Shown here piece after piece: positions 15,250 through 24,571 of a stretch of 64,000 nt of DNA. Source of the DNA: Deltaproteobacteria bacterium (GTDB lineage Bacteria > Myxococcota_A > UBA9042); contig VGRO01000001.1 in the NCBI GenBank assembly GCA_016875335.1, positions 62,001-126,000 of the forward strand, given 5' to 3'. Numbering within the stretch: the stretch's first letter is position 1; each line of letters begins with the position of its first letter. Both the position numbers and the translations under genes were made by a program. Below the pieces are notes generated by a model. That model did not search any database, was not told where the DNA came from, and saw nothing but the letters and a program-made list of their open reading frames with translations.

Positions 15250-16587
15250 ATGGGGTACGGGCACATTGGCAGGGCCACGGTCGCATGCGTGGCGCTGGGA
15301 TTGGCGTTTGCGGCGTGCGGACGGCCGGTGGGGGTTGCCAGGCCAACGGACGCTGGGGCCTCGACCAGCGTCGACGTGGATCTGCCGGAGGCACCGACGC
15401 TGGCGGGTGCGGTGCCCGAACCTTCTGCGCCCAGCCCTACCGCCATCGACCCGATGCAGTTGCACATCGGCCGCGCGGTGTATGCGCGCTTTTGCGCTTT
15501 GTGCCACGGGCCGACCGCCGAAGGGTACGCCGCGGACAACGCGCCATCGCTGGTATCGCAGACGTTTTTGGAGAGCGCCAGCGACGCATTCTTGCATGCC
15601 AGCATCGCGCGGGGTCGCCCTGGGACGGCGATGGCCGGGTACGGCGCCGAGATCGGCGGCCCCCTCGCGGGGCAGCAGATCGACGCCATCGTGGCACTGT
15701 TGCGCAGCCGCGGCGTTGCGCCCCTGCACGTGCCGCCGAGGCCGGCCGCTGGCAATCCCGCAGCAGGCGAACTGCTGTACAACGCCAAGTGCGTCGAATG
15801 CCACGGCACGGTCGCGCAGCGCATGAACGCTGTGCACCTTTTCAACCCTCAACTGTTGGCGTCGGCCGACGACGGGTTCCTGCGCCACGCCATCGAACGC
15901 GGCCGGCCGGGCACCCGGATGCTGCCGTTTGTGGGCGTTCTGTCGCCCGAGCAGATCGATGCGATTCTGGCGTACCTGCGCAAGGCCGCTCCGCCGTTGC
16001 CCGAGCGGCCCTCGCCCTGGATGCCGCCCAGCGATGCGACACCCCTGGCGCAACCAGCCACGGCGACCGAGCCTGGGATGCCTCCGGGCATGCCCGCGAC
16101 GCCCAGGCCGACGGGTCCGGTCGTGCTCCATCCACACGGCAAGGCGCCGGTGTTCAAGCTGCGCGACGAACGCTACGCGCCCATCGATGCGGTGGCCAAG
16201 GCCCTCAAGGACAAGCGGCGCCTCATCGTGCTCGATGCGCGCGCACCGAGCGACTTCGACATGATGCACATCACGGGTTCCATCGTGACGCCGTACTACG
16301 ACAAGAAATCGCTGGACGTCGTGCCCAACGACGGCACCTGGGTCATCGCCTATTGCGCGTGCCCGCACCATGCATCGGGCGAGGTGGTCGACGAGCTCAA
16401 GCGGCGCGGCCACAAGAACGTCGCCGTGCTCGACGAAGGGGTATTCGCCTGGAACGCCAAGGGTTACCCCGTGGTCAAGTCACCGAGCGCCCCGCAGTTT
16501 GCCGCGCCGCCGCCGCTCCCCGACCCCCATGCCGGTCACGGACACGCTCATCCGGGGCATGGCGAACCGGGGCACCGGCCACACTGA
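15250..16587 (+). CDS. Lipoprotein fusing two cytochrome c domains to a rhodanese
   Basis: A 445-residue protein. A lipobox ends at Cys 23 (LGLAFAAC). Cytochrome c domain 1 has CALCH at 82-86 and a candidate axial Met at 128. Domain 2 has CVECH at 181-185 and a candidate Met at 224. A Pro-rich linker (about 250-300) leads to a rhodanese domain at about 305-412 with LIVLDARAPSDFDMMHITGS and the active-site loop YCACPHHASG (Cys 369). The tail is His/Gly-rich (HAGHGHAHPGHG) and may bind metal. ATG 15250 is chosen because it opens the lipoprotein signal; the longer upstream frame runs through element copy 7. Heme attachment requires export, so the whole protein, including the rhodanese, should sit outside the cytoplasm. 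Electron transfer coupled to sulfur chemistry is a reasonable guess only. Confidence 0.85.
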   Translation: MGYGHIGRATVACVALGLAFAACGRPVGVARPTDAGASTSVDVDLPEAPTLAGAVPEPSAPSPTAIDPMQLHIGRAVYARFCALCHGPTAEGYAADNAPSLVSQTFLESASDAFLHASIARGRPGTAMAGYGAEIGGPLAGQQIDAIVALLRSRGVAPLHVPPRPAAGNPAAGELLYNAKCVECHGTVAQRMNAVHLFNPQLLASADDGFLRHAIERGRPGTRMLPFVGVLSPEQIDAILAYLRKAAPPLPERPSPWMPPSDATPLAQPATATEPGMPPGMPATPRPTGPVVLHPHGKAPVFKLRDERYAPIDAVAKALKDKRRLIVLDARAPSDFDMMHITGSIVTPYYDKKSLDVVPNDGTWVIAYCACPHHASGEVVDELKRRGHKNVAVLDEGVFAWNAKGYPVVKSPSAPQFAAPPPLPDPHAGHGHAHPGHGEPGHRPH

Positions 16588-16602
16588 CCCCGGGTGTGCG
16601 GG

Positions 16603-19548
16603 CTACAGATCCAGGTCCACCACCTTGGGCGCCGGGGGCAGGTCCAGTTTGCTGCCGAAGTTGCGGTTCTCGGTGTTGCCCCAGGCCGCATTGCCGAACT
16701 GCGCAAACACGTCGGTCTGCTGAGGCACCACGATGCCAAAGTACCCGCCGACGAAGACACTGTGGTGCATGCTGCCCGGCGGCGGAGCCATCAGCGCCGC
16801 ACCCGCCCGCTTGTAGCCGGTCGCCACCACGCGCGCCAGGGTCGCGGACCCGCTGCCGCTGACGAGCAAGGCATCGGCCACTTCGACGCCGTGTTTTCCC
16901 ATTGCGGTCGTTCTGCTAAGGCTCTTTTCCGCGACAACCCCTGCAATCGCGAGGTCGGTCACCTGTAGCACCACGTCGTTGAGCGCAGAGAGCGCCGTGC
17001 CCGCGCATCCCTCCAGACGCGTGTGGCTGACCGAGACGAACGGGCCCAGGCCGGCTGCGATACCCAGGGCGCGCCGCGGATCCAACGGGGCAAACCCGCG
17101 ACTCAGGGCGCGGCTGACCGACAGGAACGAAGCGCCCGTCACGCCGGCCGTCGCGCGCTCGTTGCCGAGCCAGCGGACGCCAACCGCGCGCAGTTGCCCG
17201 CCACGCTGCGACAGCGAGCCAAAGGCCGGCCAGCCCTGGGACGCGCCCCCGTCGACCAGGGTGTCGGACATGTGCATCACGCCACTGAGGTCGACCAAGG
17301 TGCCGATGCCCACCACGTCGCTGACGCGCGCCCGGTGGATGCGCGCCCGCCCCTGATCGTGTGCGCCGACGCCGATGCCCATCGCGCTGCCGTCGATCGG
17401 GCGGACGCGGGCCACGAGCAGGCGGTCGACGACCAGACCGCCGCCATGGCTGACGGAAACCGCCATGCCGGTCGTGTCGATGACGCGAACCTCGTGCAGC
17501 GCCGAGTGGCTGCCGATGAGCGCGATGCCGCGACCGCTGCCGGGCACGGGCCGGCCGACGACGTGGTCCACCACCAAGTGGGCACCGTCGATGCGGCTGT
17601 CCGGGCCATCGGCGCCGACTCCGCAATCGTCGGTGTCCGTAGCGCGCACCCAGTCGACGGTGGCCTGGCTGCTGAACCGGACGTTGAGCGCGCAACCGGA
17701 AAAGTCGGCCTTGGCGTTGGTAGCCCGTGTCGAATCGAGCAGCGCGTGGTCCAGCGCGAGTCGCGTTTCGGCGTCGGCCGTCCAGATCGCCGAGTCGCGG
17801 TGGTGACTCAACCGGACCTCGCTCAACTGCACATGGGCGCCCTGGGCAACCAATGCGCCAAATGCCATCGACTCGGCCCCAGGGACACTGTGGTCGACGA
17901 TGCCCGCGTGCACCTGGACGTCGGTCTGCGGGCCACCGAGCACCAACCCGACCCGCTCATTGTCGGTGACGCGCAGCGCGGCCGCGGTGAGACGGCCATT
18001 GTGCACGCCGATGGCCGCAGTACTGGCGGCGTCGCCGGGAGCGTGGCGTGTCCTGGCCACAACCGTGCGCTGCAGCTCGGCATTCGCCGCACCCATGCGC
18101 ACGGCCACACCGTAGCCCAGGTTGTCGACAAGGGCAGCCGCGTCGATGACGGCCGTGCCGCCCAATTCCACCAAGAGGCCTGTGCAATCATCGGGACCGG
18201 TCGGCAGGGGGCGCGTGCCGTCAATTCGCAGCCGCTGCGCCGTGAGCTTGCTTGCCTGGTCGCGCACCTGCACGCCGGCGCGAAGGTTGCCGCGCAGGCG
18301 CACCTCGTACAACTCGAGCGCGGCCCCCGCCTGGGCAGCCGCGCCGAGCCCCAAGACGTTGACGGCTTGGGTGCCATCGACCACCGACTGGCGCAACTCG
18401 AGGTGGCTGCCGGGGCCGTGCGCGACCGCGCCAATCTCGCCGACCTGGGCGAAGAACACCCGCTCTGCGGTGGCCTGTCCACCGGCCAGGGCCGCGAGGC
18501 CGGGCTTGGGCGACTGGATCGTCACGCCGCGCACGGTCACGGACCCACCGCCGCCAAGGGCGTAGAGCGCCGGATCGGGCCCCTGGCCGACGATGCGGAC
18601 CATGGCCGCGCAACGGCCCGCGATGGTCAGGCCTTTCTTGATTGGCAACGCAGGGATCTTGTGGTCGCCCGCCGCGAGCAGAAGTGTCGCGCCTTGGGGC
18701 GCTGTGTTGGCAGCCACCTGCAAGCTCGACCACGGTTTGGCCTGCGTGCCGTCGCCGCCAGGAGGCGCCTTGGGGTCCACGTACAGGACCTTGGGACCGG
18801 ACACAGTCGGATAGGGAGCGCTGCCGCAGTCGGCAGCATCAGGTTGGCACGCGGCAAGCCCCGACGATGGACTGAGCGGCCCCTGCGGCAAAAAGCCCGG
18901 TGGGCACACCCACGGCACGCCTGCCCGCACACAGCCGGTCGGCGTCGGCGTGGCTGTGCAGTCGGGGTCGACCGACCGGCACAGGCGAGGCAGTTGGCCA
19001 TCGTGCGCACCGCAGAACCAGGTCTCGTCGGCGGGCGGCAGCGGACCCGGTTGCGGGTAGGCGAGGTCCAGGTCGCCGAGTTCGGGCACGGCCGGCGCGC
19101 TGCGCAGGGCGTCGTCTGCCCACAAGCCAGCCGGGCGGCACGTGCCGCTCGAATCGGGGTACTGCCCGGCGAGACAGCCCTTGCCGGCGGCGATTTCCTG
19201 CGCGGTGCAGGCACGGGCTGTGGGGCCGCAACTGGTGTCGGTTGCCGCGCACGCGGGTCCGACCGATTCGGTCAGGCACCAGCGCGGGTGGCAGCCCTGC
19301 GGGTCGTCGAGCACCGTGGACGCGCACTCCGGCGGTCCAACCGCGGTGCAGGTGTGAGCTGCCGGGTCATGGACGTGACCTGCCGGGCAACAGCCGCCTT
19401 CTGGCATCACAGCGACCGGATGGCATGGCAGAGTTGCGTCCGCAACCGCACTTGCGTCGGCCACCGGCGCGCCGACCGGGGCCCGGTCTGACCCGCAGCC
19501 GCTTGCGATGGCGACAAGGGACTGCAAGACCATACGCCGGTCAATCAT
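16603..19548 (-). CDS. Large lipoprotein with Cys-rich N-terminus and right-handed beta-helix
   Basis: A 981-residue protein with a lipobox near the start (SLVAIASGC, Cys 18). Residues about 30-255 are rich in cysteine (CCPAGHVHDP, CHPRWCLTE, CTAQEIAAGKGC and more), resembling the EB-module or cysteine-rich regions of myxobacterial lipoproteins. At about 265 the motif VLYVDPKAPPGGDGTQAKPWSSLQ marks the start of a DUF1565/pectate-lyase-like beta-helix that continues to near the C-terminus with many short imperfect rungs. No catalytic motif of a polysaccharide lyase was recognised, so binding or structure is as likely as enzymatic activity. It is probably on the outer membrane surface. ATG 19548 is used; ATG 19533 is possible. 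It lies 161 bases after the next gene upstream. Confidence 0.8.
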   Translation of the reverse strand: MIDRRMVLQSLVAIASGCGSDRAPVGAPVADASAVADATLPCHPVAVMPEGGCCPAGHVHDPAAHTCTAVGPPECASTVLDDPQGCHPRWCLTESVGPACAATDTSCGPTARACTAQEIAAGKGCLAGQYPDSSGTCRPAGLWADDALRSAPAVPELGDLDLAYPQPGPLPPADETWFCGAHDGQLPRLCRSVDPDCTATPTPTGCVRAGVPWVCPPGFLPQGPLSPSSGLAACQPDAADCGSAPYPTVSGPKVLYVDPKAPPGGDGTQAKPWSSLQVAANTAPQGATLLLAAGDHKIPALPIKKGLTIAGRCAAMVRIVGQGPDPALYALGGGGSVTVRGVTIQSPKPGLAALAGGQATAERVFFAQVGEIGAVAHGPGSHLELRQSVVDGTQAVNVLGLGAAAQAGAALELYEVRLRGNLRAGVQVRDQASKLTAQRLRIDGTRPLPTGPDDCTGLLVELGGTAVIDAAALVDNLGYGVAVRMGAANAELQRTVVARTRHAPGDAASTAAIGVHNGRLTAAALRVTDNERVGLVLGGPQTDVQVHAGIVDHSVPGAESMAFGALVAQGAHVQLSEVRLSHHRDSAIWTADAETRLALDHALLDSTRATNAKADFSGCALNVRFSSQATVDWVRATDTDDCGVGADGPDSRIDGAHLVVDHVVGRPVPGSGRGIALIGSHSALHEVRVIDTTGMAVSVSHGGGLVVDRLLVARVRPIDGSAMGIGVGAHDQGRARIHRARVSDVVGIGTLVDLSGVMHMSDTLVDGGASQGWPAFGSLSQRGGQLRAVGVRWLGNERATAGVTGASFLSVSRALSRGFAPLDPRRALGIAAGLGPFVSVSHTRLEGCAGTALSALNDVVLQVTDLAIAGVVAEKSLSRTTAMGKHGVEVADALLVSGSGSATLARVVATGYKRAGAALMAPPPGSMHHSVFVGGYFGIVVPQQTDVFAQFGNAAWGNTENRNFGSKLDLPPAPKVVDLDL

Positions 19549-19709
19549 CGGACGAACTGGAGCCGCGGGTCGACCCTCCGGGATCAGCGCGGGCGACCCA
19601 TCCAGCCAGCACAGCGGGCCACGGCGGGATGGCGCAAGTCATTTCCGGTCCCCACGAGGGGCAAGCAAGTAGCGCTCCCGCAGCCATGCGCAGCAGTCGC
19701 GGTTCGCGC

Positions 19710-21773
19710 TCACTCCGGGTCGCATGTGCCCTGGCAGGTCGCTTCGACATGGCCGCCGACTCGAAAGAAGCGGTCGATTTGTTCCAGCGACGCCGGCAAG
19801 TAGCGCTGGGCGTCGTGGACCGGGTTGCCGTTGTCGGGCGCGGGTCCGGTGGCGTCCAGCGCAGGCTTGCCAAAGTCGAACTCGACCAGGGCGTCGGCCA
19901 GCGGTCCGTCGGCCGTCGGCAACCCCCACACCGTGCGCGGCGCCGGGCCGAGTAGTGGCACACCCAGGATGCGCGCGTGCAAGTGGCTGGCAAGATTGGG
20001 AACCTGCGTATCGCTGAGCCCGCAGTGCAAGAGGACCTGCCGCTTGGCCGGCCCGCCGGGGTAGGTGTCCGCCCGCAGGTGGGTGCCATACGTCCCCGGG
20101 TCGATGCGCTCCATCGGACCGGTCATCAACAAGGTCATCCGCGTCGCGCCTTGTGCGCTGCCGGTCACGCCGGTCAGCAGCGCCAGGAAGGTCGAAAACG
20201 GCGCGGCCCGCGACATCATCAACCCGAAACCTGCGCCGCCCACGCCGAGCGCGGCGCGGTCGATCCACGGGTTCAGGGCGACTTGCGTGCCACCCAAGAT
20301 GTGGCCCTGGCTGAGCCCGTAGAAATACACGTCGTTGCTGACGTCGAGCGCCATGCCGTCGCGATGAGGCGCCACCAAAGTCCACAGCCCGTTGCGCGCC
20401 GCCCAGGTCAGCGCCAGATGGTTGGCCATGCCCTGATGCGCGCGCTGCACGAACCGCAACCCCTCGCCTGGCGCAGCGATGAGGTCGCTCACCAGCACCG
20501 TCGAGTCGGCCAGCGACATGCCCCACCAGTCGATGCCCATGCCGACTGCGCCCATCTTGTCGAGCAGATGCGGCAGCACGCCCACCACCACTTCGCTTCG
20601 CGTGCCAAAGAAGCCGTGCCCATACTGAACGACCCGCAGAGGACCCTTGGCCTGTCCACTCCACACCTTGGGAGGCACGATCAAGGTGAATGGCAGCCAC
20701 GCCTGACCCTTCTGTGCGACCTGGCCATGTGCGTCGCGCACAAGTTTGGCGCCCGGCCCGTCGCTGTCCACGAAAAGCGGCACGCGCAGTTGCCCCTCGA
20801 ACTGGCGGGCGACCAGCGGCTTGGGGTTCTCGATGACCTTGACGATCGTGGCCTCGACAGGCAGATCGGCCAATGCAGCCAGTGTCTTGGCGCGTATGGT
20901 CAGCATGTCGGCCGTGGCGTTGGATTCGCTGCGCGTCGTGAAGTCCCAGGCCAACAACAAATTGTCGCGAGGCACCCCGACCTTGGCCAGCACCGGGAAC
21001 ACGTCGGCCTCGAAGTGGGTTCGAAGCGCGTCGGCGGCGGGACTCGGCGCCTTGTCGCGCAACGCCTTGAAGGTTGCGGGCGGTGCGAACGGCGTGCCAT
21101 CGGTGCGCGCGAGGCCCTGGCGCAACGCCACGACGTAGCGGCGGTTTTCGCGAAGGCGCTCCACCGGTCGGATCATCAGCAGGCGATCGGCCGCAGCCGG
21201 CGTGGTGCCATCCGGTTCGGCGAAATGCGCGATCGCCTTGCCGGTCTCCACATCGACGATGAGCGTCAGGCTCGCAGGCGACTGCGAAGGCGAGAAGTCA
21301 GGGTTGACCTTTCCGCCGACGTAGGCCGGAAGCAGCCCCTTTTCGCTCGGGCTTCCTGGCAAGCGCACCCCGATCTGGCCTAGCACCCCGAAACCATCCT
21401 GCGGGAACTGTGCCAGCAGGTCGATGGGCGCACCCGGCGCCGAACCACTGTCTTGCGCACGCTTGGGGGCCGCCACGCCGCCCAACACCAGGCGCGGCTG
21501 GCCGGTCGTCGCACCCTGCCGGAACCAGTCGCTCGGCCACGGCAACATGCAGTCCCATTCGGCGGCCAGCGACTGGCACGTATCTGGCACCTTGTCCTCG
21601 GCGTGCCAGGGAAACGGCCCCTTGTAGGCGGCACCGTCAGACAGAGTCGCGTCGAACGCAATCGCCGCCGAACCATCGTGTGCGTCCGGCGTCGCCGCAG
21701 ACCGATCAGTACATCCGACGGCTGCCGCCGCACACGCAACACCTGCCCCGCGCGTCCATCGCCGCTGCGTCAT
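19710..21773 (-). CDS. Large lipoprotein with alpha/beta-hydrolase-like C-terminal half
   Basis: A 687-residue protein with a lipobox (VACAAAAVGC, Cys 21). The region after the lipobox contains a short Cys pair (DTCQSLAAEWDCMLPWPSDWF), a hallmark of a family of large secreted proteins in Deltaproteobacteria. In the second half, YFYGLSQGHILGG carries a GxSxG-type nucleophile elbow (Ser in GLSQG), preceded by strands such as VVQYGHGFFGT, with a late LLHCGLSDTQVPNLASHLHA that could supply the acid. The fold call is alpha/beta hydrolase, and the substrate is unknown. The C-terminus has another Cys pair (EATCQGTCDPE). It lies between the GST and the beta-helix lipoprotein on the same strand. Confidence 0.7.
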   Translation of the reverse strand: MTQRRWTRGAGVACAAAAVGCTDRSAATPDAHDGSAAIAFDATLSDGAAYKGPFPWHAEDKVPDTCQSLAAEWDCMLPWPSDWFRQGATTGQPRLVLGGVAAPKRAQDSGSAPGAPIDLLAQFPQDGFGVLGQIGVRLPGSPSEKGLLPAYVGGKVNPDFSPSQSPASLTLIVDVETGKAIAHFAEPDGTTPAAADRLLMIRPVERLRENRRYVVALRQGLARTDGTPFAPPATFKALRDKAPSPAADALRTHFEADVFPVLAKVGVPRDNLLLAWDFTTRSESNATADMLTIRAKTLAALADLPVEATIVKVIENPKPLVARQFEGQLRVPLFVDSDGPGAKLVRDAHGQVAQKGQAWLPFTLIVPPKVWSGQAKGPLRVVQYGHGFFGTRSEVVVGVLPHLLDKMGAVGMGIDWWGMSLADSTVLVSDLIAAPGEGLRFVQRAHQGMANHLALTWAARNGLWTLVAPHRDGMALDVSNDVYFYGLSQGHILGGTQVALNPWIDRAALGVGGAGFGLMMSRAAPFSTFLALLTGVTGSAQGATRMTLLMTGPMERIDPGTYGTHLRADTYPGGPAKRQVLLHCGLSDTQVPNLASHLHARILGVPLLGPAPRTVWGLPTADGPLADALVEFDFGKPALDATGPAPDNGNPVHDAQRYLPASLEQIDRFFRVGGHVEATCQGTCDPE

Positions 21774-21808
21774 CGACTACCTCGCCACGCCGGCCAATTG
21801 GGCCGCGT

Positions 21809-22558
21809 TCAGCCGTCCGTCGGACGCCGGAAACGATCGTACAACCGGTCGCGCCACGCAATCAAATCGGCAAACTCGTCGGCCAGTTCTGGCTCGCGCC
21901 ACGCCGCGCGCGTCGCCGGGCCCAGTCGCTGGTGTCCGTCGCCCACCGGCTCGACCACCTGCAATGCGACGGCCATAGCGATGTCGGCGTAGCTGAACGC
22001 GCCGAGTAGATGAGCGCCGCTCGCCAGGGCTTGCCGCAGAGCGGTCAGTTCCGCGCGCATGGCCGAGCGGCGTTCGTTTTGTCCCACGGCCTCCAGGGCG
22101 TACTTGTCGCGCAAGTAGCGCACCCCGAGCGCCACGAGCGGGGCCGACAAGGGACCCAGCCAGCGCAGCCCCTTGGGCACCTGCTCTAGCGCCGCGCTCG
22201 GATCGCCCGCCACCCGCGGTGTCACCAGCGCTCGACCATGCGCGAGCACTGCCTCGCTGGCGCGGTTCCAGGCCAGCAATTCCGTGGCGCGCCCGATCGG
22301 GAAGAGTTCTGGTCCGGTCCCCTGCCCTGCTGCCCACTGTGCAATCGCAAGCGAGTCGTCGTGCGCCTGGCCGCTCGCAAAAAGCACCGGCACGGTCACC
22401 TTGCCTGACCAGCGCCCCAGGCGTGCCCGCAGCATGGGCGCTCCGAGCATCGGCAGGTACTCCACCTTGCGGTAGGCCACGCAGCGGGCGTCCAAGGCCC
22501 AGCGCGCCTTTTCGCTCCACGGCGAATAGTGGATCTGGTACAGCGCTGGCAGGGGCAT
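21809..22558 (-). CDS. Glutathione S-transferase-like protein
   Basis: A 249-residue protein from ATG 22558 (MPLPALYQIHYSPWSEKARWALDA). The segment YSPWSEKARWALD is the GST thioredoxin-fold N-terminus, with Ser 14 or Ser 11 as possible catalytic residue. VTVPVLFASGQAHDDSLAIAQW gives the cis-Pro and the glutathione gamma-Glu binding D-S. The C-terminal half is all-helical with LLGAFSYADIAMAVALQVV, which contains the family's conserved S-x-A-D-I. It is a cytosolic protein; the substrate is not predictable. An in-frame ATG at 22579 is an alternative start. The gap upstream (22559-22913) holds dispersed-element copies 8 and 9. Confidence 0.8.
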   Translation of the reverse strand: MPLPALYQIHYSPWSEKARWALDARCVAYRKVEYLPMLGAPMLRARLGRWSGKVTVPVLFASGQAHDDSLAIAQWAAGQGTGPELFPIGRATELLAWNRASEAVLAHGRALVTPRVAGDPSAALEQVPKGLRWLGPLSAPLVALGVRYLRDKYALEAVGQNERRSAMRAELTALRQALASGAHLLGAFSYADIAMAVALQVVEPVGDGHQRLGPATRAAWREPELADEFADLIAWRDRLYDRFRRPTDG

Positions 22559-22680
22559 GGTGGGCCGCGCGAACGCCATGGGGCGTATCCGCGGATTGCC
22601 GCAGATTGGGCTGCTCGTCAAGTTGCCTTGCGACCGGCGCAACCATGGATCCGCCTGGATTCGATCGCAGCGCCCCGAGA

Positions 22681-22717
22681 AACAGATGTAGAATCATGCG
22701 TCTGAACAATGGGGGGG
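22681..22717 (+). repeat. Dispersed element, copy 8
   Basis: GAATCATGCGTCTGAACAAT followed by seven G (22711-22717). With copy 9 it fills most of the gap 22559-22913, where I see no gene. Confidence 0.88.
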
Positions 22718-22828
22718 ATCGAGATCCGGCCAGTCGCGCCAACCGTCCGAGCGGACGTCCGAGTCCTGTCCAGTTGTGTCCGAGGTCCCAGGGTTGCGCC
22801 ATGCGGCCTGCTCGCGAGCCGCACAAAT

Positions 22829-22863
22829 CCTCCACAGAATCATGGATCTGAACAATGGGGGGG
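22829..22863 (+). repeat. Dispersed element, copy 9
   Basis: ACAGAATCATGGATCTGAAC, then AAT and seven G (22857-22863). The G-run faces the 3' end of the acyltransferase gene (stop at 22914). Confidence 0.9.
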
Positions 22864-22913
22864 ATCGAAAACCCCCCGGTCTTGCGCGGTGTCCGACGGT
22901 GAACTCGGTCGGG

Positions 22914-23816
22914 CTACCAGAAGCGGTAGAAGTTGAACCAGTTGTCCGGGGCTGCGCGCACGTAGCAGGCGACCCGGTCGGCGTACTGGCCGACCACGCG
23001 CGCGAGGGTGGTTTCGCGGTCCTTGCGTGGCAAAACGATGCGGTCGGAAAAGGGCTCGCAGTGCAGTTCGTAGCAATTGGGCGCGCGGTAGATGCCGCAG
23101 ACGAAGTAGACTGGGCACTGCAACATCGCGGCCAGCAGGAACGGGCCGGAAGGAAACGCCGCTGGCATCCCCAGGAACTCGACGGTCACCGACCGGTCGT
23201 TCAGCCCGACGCGGTCGGCTGCAATGGCGAGCAGTTCGCCGCGGTCGATGCGGTCCTTGAGGTCGAGCACGGTTTCGGCCCGGCCTGGGTCGATGTGCAC
23301 GACCTGAGCGGCGGCGCGCGGGTTGAGGCGGTGAAGCGCGGCGTTGATCATGCGCGCGTTCTTGAAGTAGCCGACCACGCGGATACGCAAGCGTTCGTCA
23401 TGGCCACCAATCGCCATGGCTGCAGTCGAGCCTACGTGGGCGGACAGCAGAATGGCACCGCGCCCTTGGGCGTGCAGGCGCTCCAAGTGTTCGTGGCCGT
23501 TGCGCGTCACGGCGAACAGATCGCCGCGACCCTGGATAAGCCACAGCCGATCCAACGCCGCCTCGGAAAAGCACAGCACATGGCGATAGATGGCGCCCAG
23601 GCCGCGGCGGTTTTCGCCCAACCGGTCGCCGAGTTCGCGGCTGGCCTGGCGCACGCCCGGATGCAGCAGGGTGTACCACAAGGCCAGCAGTTTCATGAGC
23701 ATCCGCGCTGGCACGCGGCCGGCGACCGTCGCCAGCATCACCGTCAAGCGTATGCCGAGCACACTGCCTTTTTCGGCGACACTCAACCAGTCGCCGCTCG
23801 GCTGCCCGGCACTCAC
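22914..23816 (-). CDS. LpxL/HtrB-like lipid acyltransferase (last gene of aryl-polyene-like operon)
   Basis: A 300-residue protein resembling the Kdo2-lipid A acyltransferase family, as used in aryl polyene gene clusters. Visible features are the helix-rich start, GAILLSAHVGSTAAMA (position of the family H-x4-D/E motif), the block LLAIAADRVG and FLGMPAAFPSGPFLLAA (the lipid-A acyltransferase G-x-P-x-x-x-x-x-G-P region), and the end VRAAPDNWFNFYRFW, which is very typical of aryl-polyene acyltransferases. The His is followed by VGSTA, so the usual acidic partner five residues later is missing. GTG 23816 overlaps the glycosyltransferase stop as GTGA. In E. coli-type clusters glycosyltransferase and acyltransferase are one protein; here they are two. 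Confidence 0.8.
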   Translation of the reverse strand: MSAGQPSGDWLSVAEKGSVLGIRLTVMLATVAGRVPARMLMKLLALWYTLLHPGVRQASRELGDRLGENRRGLGAIYRHVLCFSEAALDRLWLIQGRGDLFAVTRNGHEHLERLHAQGRGAILLSAHVGSTAAMAIGGHDERLRIRVVGYFKNARMINAALHRLNPRAAAQVVHIDPGRAETVLDLKDRIDRGELLAIAADRVGLNDRSVTVEFLGMPAAFPSGPFLLAAMLQCPVYFVCGIYRAPNCYELHCEPFSDRIVLPRKDRETTLARVVGQYADRVACYVRAAPDNWFNFYRFW

Positions 23817-24571
23817 CCTTCGGCCTCGATCCGTTTGCCAAACCGCTGCCACAACAGAATCTTGCGCACCATCGCCTCGGTCACCAAGCGGGTGTGCAGC
23901 CACGTAATGCGCAGATTGTCGCGTACCATGCGAAAGTGCGACACGCCGCCCTCTTCGGCCGACAAGTAGCGCACGGCGACCGGCAGGTTCAGCACCAGCA
24001 CACCCGCCCACACCATCCGCACCGCGATCTCGATGTCGAATTCCATGCGGTCGCCGCGCGCTTGCGCCGCCTCTGCGGCAGCCAATGGGTAGACGCGAAA
24101 GCCGATCATCGCGTCGGCGATTGGCCGCCCGAAGGTCTCGACGGCGACCCAGAAGTTCGTGATCTCCCTGCCGATGCGTCGACCGCGCGGGGCTTCGGCC
24201 GCAAACACCGGGCGCGCCAGGACCAGGGCCGCGGGGTGCGCGCGCGCGGCAGCCAGCATGGCGCCGATGCGGTCCAGATCGTGCTGACCGTCCGCATCCA
24301 CCTGTAACGCGTGGGTGTAGCCATCCGCACGCGCTGCCGCGAAACCTGCCTTGACCGCCGCTCCCTTACCGCCGTTGACGGGTCTCCACACCACGCGCGC
24401 CTTGTTCTCGTGCTCCAGCGCGCGCGCGACAGCCTGGGCATCCGGGCCGCTGCCATCGTCGACGACAAGCACAGGAGTACCGCAACGGCCCGCACGTTCG
24501 ACGACCCGCCGCAACGTGGCGGCGTTGTCGTAGGTCGGGATCAAGATGCACGGCCGGAACGGGTCAGCCAT
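23813..24571 (-). CDS. Family 2 glycosyltransferase
   Basis: A 252-residue GT-A enzyme: CILIPTYDNAATLRRVV at the N-terminus, VLVVDDGSGPDAQ (nucleotide-binding DDGS), VNGGKGAAVKAGF, then LQVDADGQHD (the DxD-type metal site) and at about 165 GFRVYPLAA with later EFDIEIAVR. The pattern is that of dolichol-phosphate-mannose-synthase-like GT2 enzymes found in aryl polyene clusters. There is no membrane helix. ATG 24571 overlaps the upstream ligase-dehydratase stop by 8 bases, and the stop overlaps the next gene by 4. It probably adds a sugar or a sugar-phosphate to the lipid headgroup that carries the polyene or acyl chain; this is inferred from the cluster. Confidence 0.85.
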   Translation of the reverse strand: MADPFRPCILIPTYDNAATLRRVVERAGRCGTPVLVVDDGSGPDAQAVARALEHENKARVVWRPVNGGKGAAVKAGFAAARADGYTHALQVDADGQHDLDRIGAMLAAARAHPAALVLARPVFAAEAPRGRRIGREITNFWVAVETFGRPIADAMIGFRVYPLAAAEAAQARGDRMEFDIEIAVRMVWAGVLVLNLPVAVRYLSAEEGGVSHFRMVRDNLRITWLHTRLVTEAMVRKILLWQRFGKRIEAEG

